From positions 62,001-126,000 of the forward strand of contig CAMDCO010000001.1 of NCBI GenBank assembly GCA_945890495.1: a DNA stretch of 64,000 nucleotides, written 5' to 3'. Origin of the DNA: Bordetella parapertussis (GTDB lineage: Bacteria; Pseudomonadota; Gammaproteobacteria; Burkholderiales; Thiobacillaceae). This document shows positions 31,867 to 42,969 of the stretch, piece by piece. A program made the position numbers and the translations under genes. Position 1 is the first letter of the stretch. Each line of letters starts with the position of its first letter. Under the pieces are notes generated by a model that was not told the origin of the DNA, did not search any database, and saw only the letters and a program-made list of their open reading frames with translations.

Positions 31867-33291
31867 TCAGTTTCCTTCCTTAATTTTTGCAATCACAGCG
31901 CTGGTCGAATGTCCCGCCAGAAAATCGAGGATCTGCACCCGGCCGCCCGCCGCCTTGACACAGTCAGCCCCGGCGACCTGATCCTCGGTGTAGTCACCGC
32001 CCTTGACCAGAACATCCGGAAGCACCTTGCAATACAGGCGTTCGGGGGTGTCCTCACTAAACGGCACGACCCAATCGACACAGGCCAGCGCGGACAGCAT
32101 ACGCATCCGCGTGGTCAGGTTGTTAATCGGACGCGTGTCGCCCTTCAAGCGCCGCACCGAGGCGTCGTCGTTCACCGCCACCACCAACCGGTCGCCCAGG
32201 GCGCGGGCCTTTTCCAGATAGTCGATGTGACCGGGATGGAGGATGTCGAAACAGCCATTGGTCATCACGATGCGCTCACCGCTGGCACGCGCCGCGTGCA
32301 TCTGCGCCAGCAATTCATCCTCGCCACAGACGCCGCGACAGCACGACTCCGTACCACCACGCACCGCCCGCGCCAGTTCGGCCGGGCTGACCGTGGCCGT
32401 ACCCAGCTTGGCCACCACAATGCCGGCGGCGATGTTGGACAGCGCCACGGCCTCGTCCAGCGCCATACCCGCCGCAATCGCCGCGCCCAAGGTCGCCACC
32501 ACGGTATCGCCCGCGCCGGTGACATCAAACACCTCTTGCGCCCGCGTCGGCAGGTGCAAGGGCGCGTGGCCGCGTGCCAGCAGGGTCATGCCCTTTTCGC
32601 TGCGCGTCACCAGGATCGCGTCCATATCCAGCGCATCGCGCAAGGCGATACCACGCTGCTCAATCTCGGTCTCGGTCTCGCAATGGCCGACCACGGCCTC
32701 GAACTCAGACAGGTTGGGCGTCATCAGGGTCGCGCCGCGATAGCGTTCGAAGTCCGTGCCCTTGGGGTCCACGATCACCGGTTTTCCGGCGGCCCGCGCC
32801 GCCTTGACCAAATCGGCCGAGCGACGCAGCACACCCTTGGCATAATCGGACAGGATCACCGCATCGACATCCGCCAAGCGCGCCGCAAAATCGGCCTGCA
32901 GCGCCTCCGCATCCCAGTTGGGAAAGTGATCTTCAAAATCGAGCCGAATCAATTGCTGATGGCGCGACAGGATGCGCAGCTTGGTAATCGTCTTGCTGCC
33001 CGGCACGCGCTGCAACCGGCAGTCCACACCGCGCTCCCGTAACAACGCCTCGACCTGATCGGCAGTCGCGTCCTGCCCAGCCAAGCCCAGCAGTTTGATT
33101 TCCGCCCCCAGCACAGCAGCATTCAAGGCCACATTGCCCGCGCCACCCAGCCGCGCATCGATCTGATCGACCCGCACCACCGGCACCGGCGCCTCGGGCG
33201 AGATGCGCGAGGTAGACCCGTGCCAATAACTATCGAGCATCACATCGCCGACAATCAGCAGGCGGGCTTGAGTGAAATCGGGCAGGTTCAT
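31867..33291 (-). CDS. hldE: Bifunctional heptose-7-phosphate kinase / heptose-1-phosphate adenylyltransferase
   Basis: [58 protein letters not shown]. Confidence 0.96.
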   Translation of the reverse strand: MNLPDFTQARLLIVGDVMLDSYWHGSTSRISPEAPVPVVRVDQIDARLGGAGNVALNAAVLGAEIKLLGLAGQDATADQVEALLRERGVDCRLQRVPGSKTITKLRILSRHQQLIRLDFEDHFPNWDAEALQADFAARLADVDAVILSDYAKGVLRRSADLVKAARAAGKPVIVDPKGTDFERYRGATLMTPNLSEFEAVVGHCETETEIEQRGIALRDALDMDAILVTRSEKGMTLLARGHAPLHLPTRAQEVFDVTGAGDTVVATLGAAIAAGMALDEAVALSNIAAGIVVAKLGTATVSPAELARAVRGGTESCCRGVCGEDELLAQMHAARASGERIVMTNGCFDILHPGHIDYLEKARALGDRLVVAVNDDASVRRLKGDTRPINNLTTRMRMLSALACVDWVVPFSEDTPERLYCKVLPDVLVKGGDYTEDQVAGADCVKAAGGRVQILDFLAGHSTSAVIAKIKEGN

Positions 33292-33352
33292 GAAAAGTTA
33301 GGCACAATGCCCCTTGTCTTTAATGAGCGGATTCTAGCCGCAAGCCGAAACC

Positions 33353-33913
33353 ATGTCTCAAATTCTGAACATTCTTGAAGCCCATCGCCACGCGGTGGCG
33401 CAACTGACCCCACTGGCGGCCCTGATCGAGTCGCACGGCCAGTTTCTCATCGACACCCTGAAGGGCGGCCACAAGATCCTGCTCTGCGGGAACGGCGGTA
33501 GCGCCTCCGATGCGCAACACATCGCCACCGAACTAACCTGTCGTTTTGAGACTAACCGTCGCGGCTTGCCGGCCATTGCCCTGACCACCGACACCTCGGC
33601 CCTCACCGCCATTGGCAACGATTTTGGTTTCGAGCGCGTCTTCGCCCGTCAGGTGGAGGCCTTGGCGCAACCCGGCGATTGCCTGATCGGCATCACCACC
33701 AGCGGCAGCAGCCCCAATGTCGTTGCGGCCATCACCGCCGCCAAGGCGCTCGGGGTTTCGACACTGGGCTTGGTGGGACGCGATGGCGGGATGTTGCGCG
33801 ATCAATGCGACCGTGTGCTGATCGTCCCTGCACAGGACACCGCGCGGGTCCAAGAATGTCACATCCTCATCGGCCACATCTGGTGCGCGATGGTGGATGC
33901 CGCCTTCAGTTGA
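33353..33913 (+). CDS. gmhA: Phosphoheptose isomerase (SIS domain)
   Basis: ILLCGNGGSASDAQHIATELTCRFETNRRGLPAIALTTDTSALTAIGND. Confidence 0.9.
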   Translation: MSQILNILEAHRHAVAQLTPLAALIESHGQFLIDTLKGGHKILLCGNGGSASDAQHIATELTCRFETNRRGLPAIALTTDTSALTAIGNDFGFERVFARQVEALAQPGDCLIGITTSGSSPNVVAAITAAKALGVSTLGLVGRDGGMLRDQCDRVLIVPAQDTARVQECHILIGHIWCAMVDAAFS

Positions 33914-33937
33914 CCGTTCAGTTGACCCTTCAGCAGG

Positions 33938-35380
33938 TCAAAGCAAAAACACCGTCGCCAAGCCGAGGAAGATAAAAAATCCCATCGAATCGGTGATGAA
34001 GGTGAGCAGGACATGGGCCCCAAAGGCGGGGTCGTGGCCAAAGCGGACGATCAGGTTGGGCGCCCAATAACCCGCGATCGACGACACCATCAGGTTAAGT
34101 AGCATGGCGGTCGTCATGACCACCGCAAGCGGCAGGTTGTCATACAACAGGTAGGTGACAACCCCCATGATGCTGCCCCAGACGATGCCGTTGAGTAGCG
34201 CAATACCCATTTCCTTGAGCATGAGACGCTTGGCGTTGTCCTTGGAGATGATGTTGAGTGCCATGCCGCGCACCACCAAGGTCAGGGTCTGACTGCCGGC
34301 GTTGCCGCCCATGCCGGCGACAATGGGCATCAGCGCCGCCAACGCCGCGAGCTGGATAATCGATTCTTCAAAGGCCCCGATCACGCGCGAGGCAAACAGG
34401 GCCGTACACAGGTTGATGCCCAGCCATAGCCAACGGTTCTTGGCCGCCTTCCACACGGTGGAGAACAGGTCTTCCTCTTCACGCAGACCCGCCGCCTGTA
34501 GCATATCGGCCTCGGCCTCGGCACGGATGTGGTCCATCATCACATCGACGGTAAGACGGCCGACCAAGATGCCGCGTGGATCGACCACCGGGGCTGTCAC
34601 CAAGTCATAGCGTTCGAAGGCCTGGGCCGCATCGCTCGCCGGATCAGAGGGGTGAAAGAGCACCGGGTCATCGCTCATCACGGCCGCGACATGGACCTCC
34701 GGGTCGTGCACCAGCATGCGTTTCAGCGGCAAGGTGCCAATCAGTCGACCATTGCGTTCGACCACAAACAACTTGTCAGAGTGCGGCGGCAATTCACCGA
34801 GGAAGCGCAGATAGCGCAGGGCGACCTCAAGCGTGATATCGGCGCGGATGGTGACAAAGTCGTAATCCATCATCCCGCCGACCGAATGCTCGTCGTAAGA
34901 GAGCGAACTTTCCACCTGAGCGCGCTTGGCCGCGTCCAGGGATTTCATCAACTCCTGAACAACATCCTTCGGTAGATCGGGGGCCAGATCAGCGATCTCA
35001 TCGGTATCCAGGCCGGCAGCGGCGGCCACCAGTTCGCGGTTGTCCATCGCATCGATGAGCGATTCGCGCACCGCGTCAGAGACCTCAAGGAGGATGTCGC
35101 CGTCGCGATCGGCCTTGACCCGTTCCCAAACAAGGAGACGATCCTCCAGCGGCAAGGCCTCAAGGATGTAGGCCACATCGGCCGGGTGCAACTGATCGAG
35201 CTTCTTTTGCAACTCGGCCAGATTCTGCTTGTGCACCAAACCCTCGATCAAGTCGTGGCGCGGCATGGCCTGCTTGTGAACGAGCGATTCCACCAGCTTC
35301 TGCCGCGCGATGATGTCCGTCACCTGCCGCAGGCTGTCTTCGACATGATTCTTGCTGTGGTCTTCGTGGTTCTCGCTCAT
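33938..35380 (-). CDS. mgtE: Magnesium transporter
   Basis: N-domain and CBS repeats plus GMGGNAGSQTLTLVVRGMAL. Confidence 0.93.
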   Translation of the reverse strand: MSENHEDHSKNHVEDSLRQVTDIIARQKLVESLVHKQAMPRHDLIEGLVHKQNLAELQKKLDQLHPADVAYILEALPLEDRLLVWERVKADRDGDILLEVSDAVRESLIDAMDNRELVAAAAGLDTDEIADLAPDLPKDVVQELMKSLDAAKRAQVESSLSYDEHSVGGMMDYDFVTIRADITLEVALRYLRFLGELPPHSDKLFVVERNGRLIGTLPLKRMLVHDPEVHVAAVMSDDPVLFHPSDPASDAAQAFERYDLVTAPVVDPRGILVGRLTVDVMMDHIRAEAEADMLQAAGLREEEDLFSTVWKAAKNRWLWLGINLCTALFASRVIGAFEESIIQLAALAALMPIVAGMGGNAGSQTLTLVVRGMALNIISKDNAKRLMLKEMGIALLNGIVWGSIMGVVTYLLYDNLPLAVVMTTAMLLNLMVSSIAGYWAPNLIVRFGHDPAFGAHVLLTFITDSMGFFIFLGLATVFLL

Positions 35381-35474
35381 CGCTGGGGCTCTTTGCCTAT
35401 CCTCGTACGCTGTGGGCTACAGCGGGCTCATGACGCGGTTCCGTATCCATTGGGCGGCGATAGTAGCACCGCCA

Positions 35475-35499
35475 GGGCAGGCACAGGGCCTGCCCCTAC
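35475..35499. repeat. Copy of interspersed palindromic repeat
   Basis: gggcaggcacagggcctgcccctac. Confidence 0.75.
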
Positions 35500-35507
35500 A
35501 GGTGAAA

Positions 35508-36188
35508 TTATCGCGGCACGCTGACCTTCCACATCCGCTCGGCGATGATGCCCTGCCGCTTGAGCAGACCCGGCGCCCCACGATGGGTTTCGTAATAGCG
35601 CGGACGCGGGATCATGGCGGCCAGATGCGCCGCCTCACCAGGGCCAATGCTCGCCGCCGTGCCCCCAAAATAGCGTTGCGATGCCGCCTCAGCGCCATAC
35701 ACCCCATTGCCCCATTCGATGACATTGAGATAGACCTCGAGGATGCGGCGTTTGCTCCAGATCGTCTCAATCATCACCGTAATTACTGCCTCCTCGGCCT
35801 TGCGCAAGGGGTTTTTCGAGGCCGAAAGGAACAGGTTCTTGGCCAGTTGCTGGCTGATGGTCGAACCGCCAGCGGCAAAACGGCGCTTTTTGATGTTCTT
35901 CTCCACCGCCTTTTCGATGCCCTCCCAGTCAAAGCCTTCATGCGCGATGAAGCTACTGTCCTCCGCCGCGACGACGGCCCGCTTGAGATGAATGGAGATG
36001 CGCCCGTACTCTACCCAGCGATGTTTGAGCTGCGCCTGTGGTCGTTTTTCCTGCAAGCGCTCAAGCCCCGCCTCCATGAAGGCCGTCTCGCCCGGGTTGA
36101 AGTGCATCCACCACAGGACATGGCCCAGATACCAGCCTTGCAACAACAGCAGCGCCAGCAGGCCGTAATAGAAGAGGCGCTTGATCAT
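35508..36188 (-). CDS. mtgA: Monofunctional biosynthetic peptidoglycan transglycosylase
   Basis: [44 protein letters not shown]; start trimmed to MIKRLFYYG. Confidence 0.95.
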   Translation of the reverse strand: MIKRLFYYGLLALLLLQGWYLGHVLWWMHFNPGETAFMEAGLERLQEKRPQAQLKHRWVEYGRISIHLKRAVVAAEDSSFIAHEGFDWEGIEKAVEKNIKKRRFAAGGSTISQQLAKNLFLSASKNPLRKAEEAVITVMIETIWSKRRILEVYLNVIEWGNGVYGAEAASQRYFGGTAASIGPGEAAHLAAMIPRPRYYETHRGAPGLLKRQGIIAERMWKVSVPR

Positions 36189-36994
36189 GACCCCGCCCGT
36201 TCCGCGAGCAGGGTCGCCAGCACGGGGGCCGTCTCTGGCCGCACGCCACGCCACAACCAGAAGGCCTCAGCCGCTTGCTCCACCAACATGCCCAACCCGT
36301 CAGCGATACGCGCCCCGTGCGCCAACGCAAAGCGCAGAAAGGGCGTTTCGCGACCGTACATCATGTCGTACGCCAAGGCATCAGGTGCAAAGACCGTCTC
36401 GGGCAAGGGCGGCATCTCGCCGGCCAGGCTGGCGGCGGTGGCATTGATCACGACATCAAAGGGTTGATCCGGGATCGCATCGAACCCACCGCCGGCACAG
36501 CCGAACATCCGGGCCAGTTCGACCGCCTTGGTCGCTGTACGATTGGCTATAAAAAGGCTTTCTGGTTGCATCGCCCAGAGTGGCCCGAGGACGCCGCGCG
36601 TCGCGCCCCCAGCGCCCAGCACTAGAATGCGCTTGCCGGCCAGGCTGTACTGCAGATTCAGCGTCAGATCCCGCACCAAACCCACGCCATCGGTGTTGTC
36701 GCCGACGATCTCCGAGCCTTCCAGCGTCAGCGTGTTGACGGCCCCCGCCTGCCGCGCCCGGTCGCTCAGACGCGTCGCCAGACGATAGGCCTCCTCCTTG
36801 AACGGGACGGTCACATTGGCACCCCGCCCGCCCGCCGCACCGAAGGCACTCAACGCCGCCTCAAAACCGTTCAAAGGGACCAAGCTCGCCGTGTAGATCA
36901 GATCCTGCGCGGTTTGGACAGCAAACGCGGCGTGGATACGCGGCGACTTGGAGTGTTCGATGGGGTGGCCAAAAACCGTATAGCGATCCGTCAT
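36185..36994 (-). CDS. aroE: Shikimate dehydrogenase
   Basis: [32 protein letters not shown]. Confidence 0.95.
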   Translation of the reverse strand: MTDRYTVFGHPIEHSKSPRIHAAFAVQTAQDLIYTASLVPLNGFEAALSAFGAAGGRGANVTVPFKEEAYRLATRLSDRARQAGAVNTLTLEGSEIVGDNTDGVGLVRDLTLNLQYSLAGKRILVLGAGGATRGVLGPLWAMQPESLFIANRTATKAVELARMFGCAGGGFDAIPDQPFDVVINATAASLAGEMPPLPETVFAPDALAYDMMYGRETPFLRFALAHGARIADGLGMLVEQAAEAFWLWRGVRPETAPVLATLLAERAGS

Positions 36995-37067
36995 GGCATC
37001 ATTCGCAGATAAAGTCGTACAGGGTCAGCAGTGCCCGGATTCTAATCGAAATACCGTATCACCAAAC

Positions 37068-37104
37068 GCACCATTATGGTGCATATAACGCACAATAATG
37101 GTGC
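37068..37104 (+). promoter_or_regulatory. Two NtrC-type dyads upstream of glnA
   Basis: GCACCATTATGGTGC (37068-37082) and GCACAATAATGGTGC (37090-37104), 22 bp centre to centre. Confidence 0.75.
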
Positions 37105-37165
37105 CAAAAAAACACCGAACCCGCCTATCTCCTTGTGGCACAATGGCGTTTGAACTCGGGAGGTG

Positions 37166-37181
37166 TGGCATGGATCCTGCT
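37166..37181 (+). promoter_or_regulatory. Sigma-54 promoter (-24/-12) of glnA
   Basis: TGGCATGGATCCTGCT against TGGCAYRNNNNTTGCW, one mismatch. Confidence 0.75.
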
Positions 37182-37240
37182 TTTAAAACCCCGGTTTCCG
37201 TTTTTTTACCCATACCCTGAATATTGCAAGGAGCTTTAAG

Positions 37241-38650
37241 ATGGCTGTCGCTGATGTAATGCAAATGATCGCGGACAACGATATCAAGTTCGTCGATTTC
37301 CGTTTCACCGATACACTGGGCAAGGAACAGCATGTCACCGTGCCTGTATCCGCCTTTGACGAAGACAAGTTCACCGACGGTCACGCCTTTGACGGCTCCT
37401 CGATCGCCGGCTGGAAGGGCATCCAGGCCTCCGACATGCTGCTGATGCCGGATCCGGACACGGCCAACCTCGACCCGTTCATGGACGAGCCAACCCTGAT
37501 CCTGTCCTGTGATGTCATCGAGCCGGACACCGGCAAGGGCTACGACCGTTGCCCGCGCTCCATCGCCAAGCGCGCCGAGGCCTATCTGCAGGCCTCCGGC
37601 ATTGGCGACACCGCCTACTTCGGCCCGGAACCCGAGTTCTTCATTTTTGATTCCGTGACCTGGCACACCGACATGTCCGGCACCCATGTCCAGATCGAGT
37701 CCGAAGAGGCCGCCTGGTCCTCCGGCAAGAAATATGAAGGCGGCAACATGGGCCACCGTCCGGGCGTCAAGGGCGGCTACTTCCCCGTCCCGCCGGTCGA
37801 TTCCCTGCATGACATCCGCGGCGCCATGGTCATGGCCCTCGAAGAGATGGGCGTACCGGTCGAGGTGCATCACCACGAGGTCGCCACCGCCGGTCAGTGC
37901 GAGATCGGTACCGTGTTCTCCACCCTGGTGAAGCGCGCCGACTGGACCCAAGTCCTGAAATATGTGGTGCACAATGTGGCCCACAGCTACGGCAAGACCG
38001 CCACCTTCATGCCCAAGCCCATCGTTGGTGACAACGGCTCCGGCATGCATGTGCACCAGTCGATCTGGAAAGATGGCAAGAACCTGTTCGCTGGCAACGG
38101 CTACGCCGGCCTGTCCGAGATGGCCCTGTTCTACATCGGCGGCATCATCAAGCACGCCAAGGCCCTGAACGCCATCACCAACCCGGGTACCAACTCCTAC
38201 AAGCGTCTGGTCCCCGGCTACGAGGCCCCGGTCATGCTGGCCTACTCGGCTCGCAACCGTTCCGCGTCGATCCGCATCCCGCATGTTTCCAGCGACAAGG
38301 CCCGCCGCATCGAGACCCGTTTCCCGGACCCGTCCGCCAACCCGTATCTGTGCTTCGCCGCCCTGATGATGGCCGGCCTCGACGGCATCCAGAACAAGAT
38401 CCACCCCGGCGATGCCGCCAGCAAGAACCTGTACGACCTGCCGCCGGAAGAAGAGGCCAACATCCCCAAGGTCTGTTCCAGCCTAGAGATGGCCCTCGAC
38501 AACCTGGCCGCAGACCACGAGTTCCTCACCCGTGGCGGCGTGTTCTCGAAGGAATGGATCGAGTCCTACATCGAGCTCAAGATGGCCGAAGTCACGCGTT
38601 TCCGCATGACCACCCATCCGGTCGAGTTCGAGATGTACTACTCGCTGTAA
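37241..38650 (+). CDS. glnA: Glutamine synthetase, type I
   Basis: [42 protein letters not shown]. Confidence 0.98.
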   Translation: MAVADVMQMIADNDIKFVDFRFTDTLGKEQHVTVPVSAFDEDKFTDGHAFDGSSIAGWKGIQASDMLLMPDPDTANLDPFMDEPTLILSCDVIEPDTGKGYDRCPRSIAKRAEAYLQASGIGDTAYFGPEPEFFIFDSVTWHTDMSGTHVQIESEEAAWSSGKKYEGGNMGHRPGVKGGYFPVPPVDSLHDIRGAMVMALEEMGVPVEVHHHEVATAGQCEIGTVFSTLVKRADWTQVLKYVVHNVAHSYGKTATFMPKPIVGDNGSGMHVHQSIWKDGKNLFAGNGYAGLSEMALFYIGGIIKHAKALNAITNPGTNSYKRLVPGYEAPVMLAYSARNRSASIRIPHVSSDKARRIETRFPDPSANPYLCFAALMMAGLDGIQNKIHPGDAASKNLYDLPPEEEANIPKVCSSLEMALDNLAADHEFLTRGGVFSKEWIESYIELKMAEVTRFRMTTHPVEFEMYYSL

Positions 38651-38682
38651 GCACTTCCGTTAGCCCTTCGGGGCTTACGCAA

Positions 38683-38709
38683 AAAGGCGGCCGCAAGGTC
38701 GCCTTTTTT
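38683..38709 (+). terminator. Rho-independent terminator after glnA
   Basis: aaaggcggccgcaaggtcgcctttttt: stem plus T run. Confidence 0.75.
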
Positions 38710-38761
38710 ATCGGCCAGGGGGCGAGCCTCCCACAATTAAAAAACCCATTGCACCCCTGTT

Positions 38762-38776
38762 GCACCATAATGGTGC
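38762..38776 (+). promoter_or_regulatory. NtrC-type dyad upstream of ntrB
   Basis: GCACCATAATGGTGC, matching the glnA upstream sites. Confidence 0.65.
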
Positions 38777-38864
38777 GTGTGGCATCCTGCCCCCGTCGAA
38801 ACACCCCTTTCTGCCCCATTTATCGGGCTCAGACGATTGGCAAGCTTCTTGCATTAGTCCATTC

Positions 38865-39932
38865 ATGTCACCTACAACCGATTCCCCTGACGATCTCATC
38901 GGACTGGACCCGCTCACTACGGCCGTCCTTGTCATTGATGAAAAAGATCGGGTCTGCCTGATCAACCCTGCCTGCGAAAACCTGCTCGGTCTCTCGGCCC
39001 GGCAGGCACGCCAACGCCTATTGGCGCAACTCGCGACCGGCTCTGCACTGGAACGCATCGTGCATCAGGTGCAGGAAACCCGTACGGGGGTCACCGAATA
39101 CAACCTCGCCTTCACGGTCGGCCTGCAGAGACAGGAGGTCAGCCTCACCGTGACCCCCCTGGAGACCCATCCGGGGCGCATCCTGATCGAGTTCCACCCT
39201 CTGACTGGGGGGAGCCGCATCGCCCACGAAGAACACACCCTGATCCAGGCCCAGGCCAGCCAGATGCTGCTGCGTCAACTGGCACACGAGATCCGCAACC
39301 CCTTGGGTGGCATCCACGGCGCGGCGCAACTATTGGAGGCCGAGCTGGGCGATGCCACCGACCTGATCGAATACACACGGGTCATCATCAAGGAAACCGC
39401 ACGCCTGCAAAACCTTCTGGATCGCATGCTGGCCCCGGCGCGGCGACCCGACATCCGCCCCCTCAATGTGCACGAGGTCCTGGAACGGGTGCGCACGCTC
39501 CTCTTGGCAGAGTATCCACAGATCAGCATCGCGCGCGATTACGACACCAGTCTGCCGGAGATCCACGGCGATCTGGAACAACTCATTCAGGCCCTGCTCA
39601 ACATCGCTCGCAACGGGGCCCAAGCCACGGAAGGGCAAGGGAAACTGCGGCTCTCGACCCGTATTGCACGACAAGTGACCCTGGCCATGAAACGCTGGCC
39701 GTTGGCCTTGCGCATCGACATCATCGACAACGGCCCAGGCATTCCAGAGACCATGCGCGACACCCTATTCTTCCCTCTCATCTCCGGTCGCAACAACGGC
39801 TCTGGACTCGGGCTGACCCTGGCACAGACCTATGTGCAACGACATCAGGGCGCCATTCATGTGGACAGCCATCCTGGACGCACCTGTTTTTCGATCTACC
39901 TCCCCATCACTTTGCCTGAGGTCCCGTCATGA
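38865..39932 (+). CDS. ntrB: Nitrogen regulation sensor histidine kinase
   Basis: LAHEIRNPLGGIHGAAQLLE, NGPGIPETMRDTLFFPLISGRNNGSGLGLTLAQ; start trimmed to MSPTTDSPDD. Confidence 0.95.
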   Translation: MSPTTDSPDDLIGLDPLTTAVLVIDEKDRVCLINPACENLLGLSARQARQRLLAQLATGSALERIVHQVQETRTGVTEYNLAFTVGLQRQEVSLTVTPLETHPGRILIEFHPLTGGSRIAHEEHTLIQAQASQMLLRQLAHEIRNPLGGIHGAAQLLEAELGDATDLIEYTRVIIKETARLQNLLDRMLAPARRPDIRPLNVHEVLERVRTLLLAEYPQISIARDYDTSLPEIHGDLEQLIQALLNIARNGAQATEGQGKLRLSTRIARQVTLAMKRWPLALRIDIIDNGPGIPETMRDTLFFPLISGRNNGSGLGLTLAQTYVQRHQGAIHVDSHPGRTCFSIYLPITLPEVPS

Positions 39933-41338
39933 ACGAAGCCAGAACCACTCAAGCCATCTGGATCATCGACGACGATCAGTCCATCCGCTGGGTCTTCCAA
40001 AAGGCCCTGCAACGCGAAGGGCTGGCGCATCGCCTGTTCGACGACGCCCAAGAGGCATTGACCGCGCTGGGGAGTGAAATCCCCGGCGCCATCCTGACCG
40101 ACATCCGTATGCCCGGCATGGATGGGCTTGCCTTCATGGAGGCCGTCAAGACGCATCACCCGCGCCTGCCGGTCATCGTCATGACCGCCTATTCCGATCT
40201 CGATTCGGCCGTCTCCGCGTATCAGGGCGGTGCGTTCGAATACCTGCCCAAACCCTTCGACATCAGCCACGCGCTCGGGCTCATTCACCGCGCCCTGGAT
40301 GAGACCCATAGTCTCAGCAACGACAGCAACGCCCCGCTTGAGGCCAACGGCCAGGCCCTGCTCGGCCAAGCGCCCGCCATGCAAGAGGTCTTCCGCATCA
40401 TTGGCCGCCTCGCCAATAGCCAAGCCACCGTGCTGATCACCGGCGAAACCGGTACCGGCAAGGAACTCGTAGCTCACGCCCTGCACCAGCATAGCCCGCG
40501 TCGTCACAAACCCTTCATCGCCCTCAATACCGCCGCCATTCCGCGCGACTTACTGGAGTCAGAGCTATTCGGCCATGAACGCGGCGCCTTCACCGGGGCC
40601 AGCGCCTCGCGCCGGGGCCGCTTTGAACAGGCCGACGGCGGCACCCTGTTTCTAGACGAGATTGGCGACATGCCAGCCGACCTGCAAACGCGCCTCCTGC
40701 GCGTCCTGGCCGAGGGCGAGTTCTACCGCGTCGGTGGACACACCCCGGTGCGCGTCGATGTCCGCGTCATCGCCGCTACGCACCAAGACCTAGAGTTGCT
40801 GGTACGCCAAAACAACTTCCGCGAGGACCTGTTTCACCGCCTCAATGTCATCCGCATCCGCCTACCCGCCCTGCGCGAACGGCGCGAAGACATTGCCCCG
40901 CTAACCCGCCACTTTCTGAACAAGAGCGCCAAGTCCCTCGGGGTCGAGGTCAAGCAGATCGCTGACGCGACCTTGCAACACCTCTCCCGAATGCCCTTTC
41001 CGGGCAATGTGCGCGAACTGGAAAACCTCTGTCACCGCCTGACCGTCATGGCCCCCGGACAGACCATCGAGGCCAAAGACCTACAAGGGGACGCGACAAC
41101 GACAGCCGCGCAGGGAACTCACGCCTACGACTGGTCTTCCGCCATGGCCGAGGTGGCCCGCCAACGCCTTGAGCAGGGAGACAGCGGTATCCTGGCTGAA
41201 CTGTTGGCCGAGTTCGAACGCAGCCTCATCCGCACCGCCCTCGCCCACACCGGCGGAAGGCGCATTGAGGCGGCCCTCGCCCTCGGTTGCGGACGCAACA
41301 CCCTGACCCGCAAGATCCAAGAACTTGGGCTGGAATAA
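39929..41338 (+). CDS. ntrC: Nitrogen regulation response regulator
   Basis: [39 protein letters not shown]-terminal HTH. Confidence 0.96.
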   Translation: MNEARTTQAIWIIDDDQSIRWVFQKALQREGLAHRLFDDAQEALTALGSEIPGAILTDIRMPGMDGLAFMEAVKTHHPRLPVIVMTAYSDLDSAVSAYQGGAFEYLPKPFDISHALGLIHRALDETHSLSNDSNAPLEANGQALLGQAPAMQEVFRIIGRLANSQATVLITGETGTGKELVAHALHQHSPRRHKPFIALNTAAIPRDLLESELFGHERGAFTGASASRRGRFEQADGGTLFLDEIGDMPADLQTRLLRVLAEGEFYRVGGHTPVRVDVRVIAATHQDLELLVRQNNFREDLFHRLNVIRIRLPALRERREDIAPLTRHFLNKSAKSLGVEVKQIADATLQHLSRMPFPGNVRELENLCHRLTVMAPGQTIEAKDLQGDATTTAAQGTHAYDWSSAMAEVARQRLEQGDSGILAELLAEFERSLIRTALAHTGGRRIEAALALGCGRNTLTRKIQELGLE

Positions 41339-41448
41339 ACCACGCATAAACCCCAACGCCGAACCCACCCCAGTCGCCGCGTCGCACTCACCAAGGCGCC
41401 CAGAAAAGCCTGCGGCGACCCGCTCTGTTTCAAGGATAATCGTCCCCC

Positions 41449-42396
41449 ATGACGGGTGCATTCCTCATTCAACTCCTACTGCAAGTCTGGCTGCCCATCG
41501 CCTTGCTGGTGGCCGCCGGCGGCTTGTGGACGCGTTACCGCCCTCAGATCCCCGCCGACCGATTGCGTCAGGACCTCAACCGACTGGTCGTCGATGTGCT
41601 GGCCCCGCCCTTGTTATTTGCGCTCTCGGCGCAGGCGCCCATCACCCCGGAGCTCCTGTCGGTACCGCTCATCACCGCCATTGGCATCGGTGTCGGTTTC
41701 GCGGTGTTGTACCCGGTGCTCTATCTATCTCCCATTGGCCGCAATCTCGCCCGCGAGACCCGCGCCGCCATCCTGCTGGCCGGCATCTTTGCCAATGTCA
41801 TGTTCATGGGCCTGCCCACGCTGGGCTTCCTGTTTGGTGAGGCCGGTGAAAGCTATGCCGCCTTTGCCGATGTATTGGCCTCAACGCCCCTCTTGTGGAT
41901 ATTCGGCGTCTGGATCGCCACCCGATTGGGACACGAGCACGGCCACGGTGAATCGCTGTTTGCCACCGTACTGAAACTGCCACCGATATGGGGTTTCGTA
42001 CTCGGTTTCGCCGTCAATTTTTCAGGCATTGATGTCGATCCCTTGGTCAAGGCCGCCCGTTTCATCGGCATGGCCACGGTGCCGATCATGTTGTTCACGC
42101 TGGGCCTGTCGATCCCGTGGGGCCATCTTCGCCCCACCCTGCCGGTCAGCATCGCCGTCGGGGTCAAACTCATTATCGCGCCGCTCGGCGCCTGGCTTGT
42201 TACACGCAACTTTGCCGGCGCGCTCGGTGAGGCTCAACAGGCCGGTGTGCTGGAAGTCGCCATGCCCACCATGATCATGGCGGCCTCCTTCGCCGACCGC
42301 TTTCACCTCGATGTCCGCGCCGCCGCCCTCACCGCCGGCCTGTCCAGCTTGGGATTCCTGCTGACGCTACCGCTGTGGATTACGCTGTTGCGCTAG
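41449..42396 (+). CDS. AEC family (auxin efflux carrier-like) transporter
   Basis: 315 aa, about 10 TM segments; CgeB-unrelated, PIN-like permease pattern. Confidence 0.8.
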   Translation: MTGAFLIQLLLQVWLPIALLVAAGGLWTRYRPQIPADRLRQDLNRLVVDVLAPPLLFALSAQAPITPELLSVPLITAIGIGVGFAVLYPVLYLSPIGRNLARETRAAILLAGIFANVMFMGLPTLGFLFGEAGESYAAFADVLASTPLLWIFGVWIATRLGHEHGHGESLFATVLKLPPIWGFVLGFAVNFSGIDVDPLVKAARFIGMATVPIMLFTLGLSIPWGHLRPTLPVSIAVGVKLIIAPLGAWLVTRNFAGALGEAQQAGVLEVAMPTMIMAASFADRFHLDVRAAALTAGLSSLGFLLTLPLWITLLR

Positions 42397-42591
42397 TTAC
42401 TCCACCTCATCGATCCACGCCATCTGAATGGCCTCAAGGATCTTTTCACCCGAACGGTTGGGGTCGTCATCAAAACCGGGCAAGGCCAGCACCCACGCAT
42501 GCAGATCGGTGAAGCGAATGGCCTTGGGATCCACATCCGGCTGATGTTCGGCCAGGGCAATGGCGATGTCGAGGGTGTCAGTCCACTTCAT
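42397..42591 (-). CDS. iscX: Fe-S cluster assembly protein IscX
   Basis: MKWTDTLDIAIALAEHQPDVDPKAIRFTDLHAWVLALPGFDDDPNRSGEKILEAIQMAWIDE. Confidence 0.93.
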   Translation of the reverse strand: MKWTDTLDIAIALAEHQPDVDPKAIRFTDLHAWVLALPGFDDDPNRSGEKILEAIQMAWIDEVE

Positions 42592-42604
42592 TTGCGACGC
42601 CTCA

Positions 42605-42946
42605 TCAGTGTGACTCCTTCACCATGTTGATCGAATAGCGCGGGATCTCGACCACCAAATCGGCCGTACCGACACGGGCCTGACACGACAAGCGCGAGTT
42701 AGGCTCTAGGCCCCAAGCCTTGTCGAGCAGGTCTTCCTCGTCTTCCGTGGCCTCAGCCAGGGTGTTAAAGCCCTCGCGGACGATGACATGACAGGTCGTG
42801 CAAGCGCAGGACTTTTCGCAGGCGTGTTCAATATCGATGCCGTTGGCGAGCAGGACATCGCAAATCGTCTCACCACTGGCGACATGCTCCAACACAGCGC
42901 CGTCCGGGCAGGCTTCAACATGGGGCAATATCACAATTTGAGGCAT
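42605..42946 (-). CDS. fdx: ISC-type [2Fe-2S] ferredoxin
   Basis: HACEKSCACTTCHVIV..., LSCQARV. Confidence 0.95.
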   Translation of the reverse strand: MPQIVILPHVEACPDGAVLEHVASGETICDVLLANGIDIEHACEKSCACTTCHVIVREGFNTLAEATEDEEDLLDKAWGLEPNSRLSCQARVGTADLVVEIPRYSINMVKESH

Positions 42947-42969
42947 GTGTTCTCTCCAGAATCCGGGAA

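Noticed and set aside
31726-33042. 438-aa ORF antisense to hldD/hldE
   Set aside because: Covers two well-supported genes and lacks family features.
37025-38404. 459-aa ORF antisense to glnA
   Set aside because: Mirror ORF of glutamine synthetase and crosses its promoter region; no recognisable domain.
38777-38795. Possible sigma-54 promoter for ntrB (gtggcatcctgcccc)
   Set aside because: GG-to-GC spacing is too short for a -24/-12 element.
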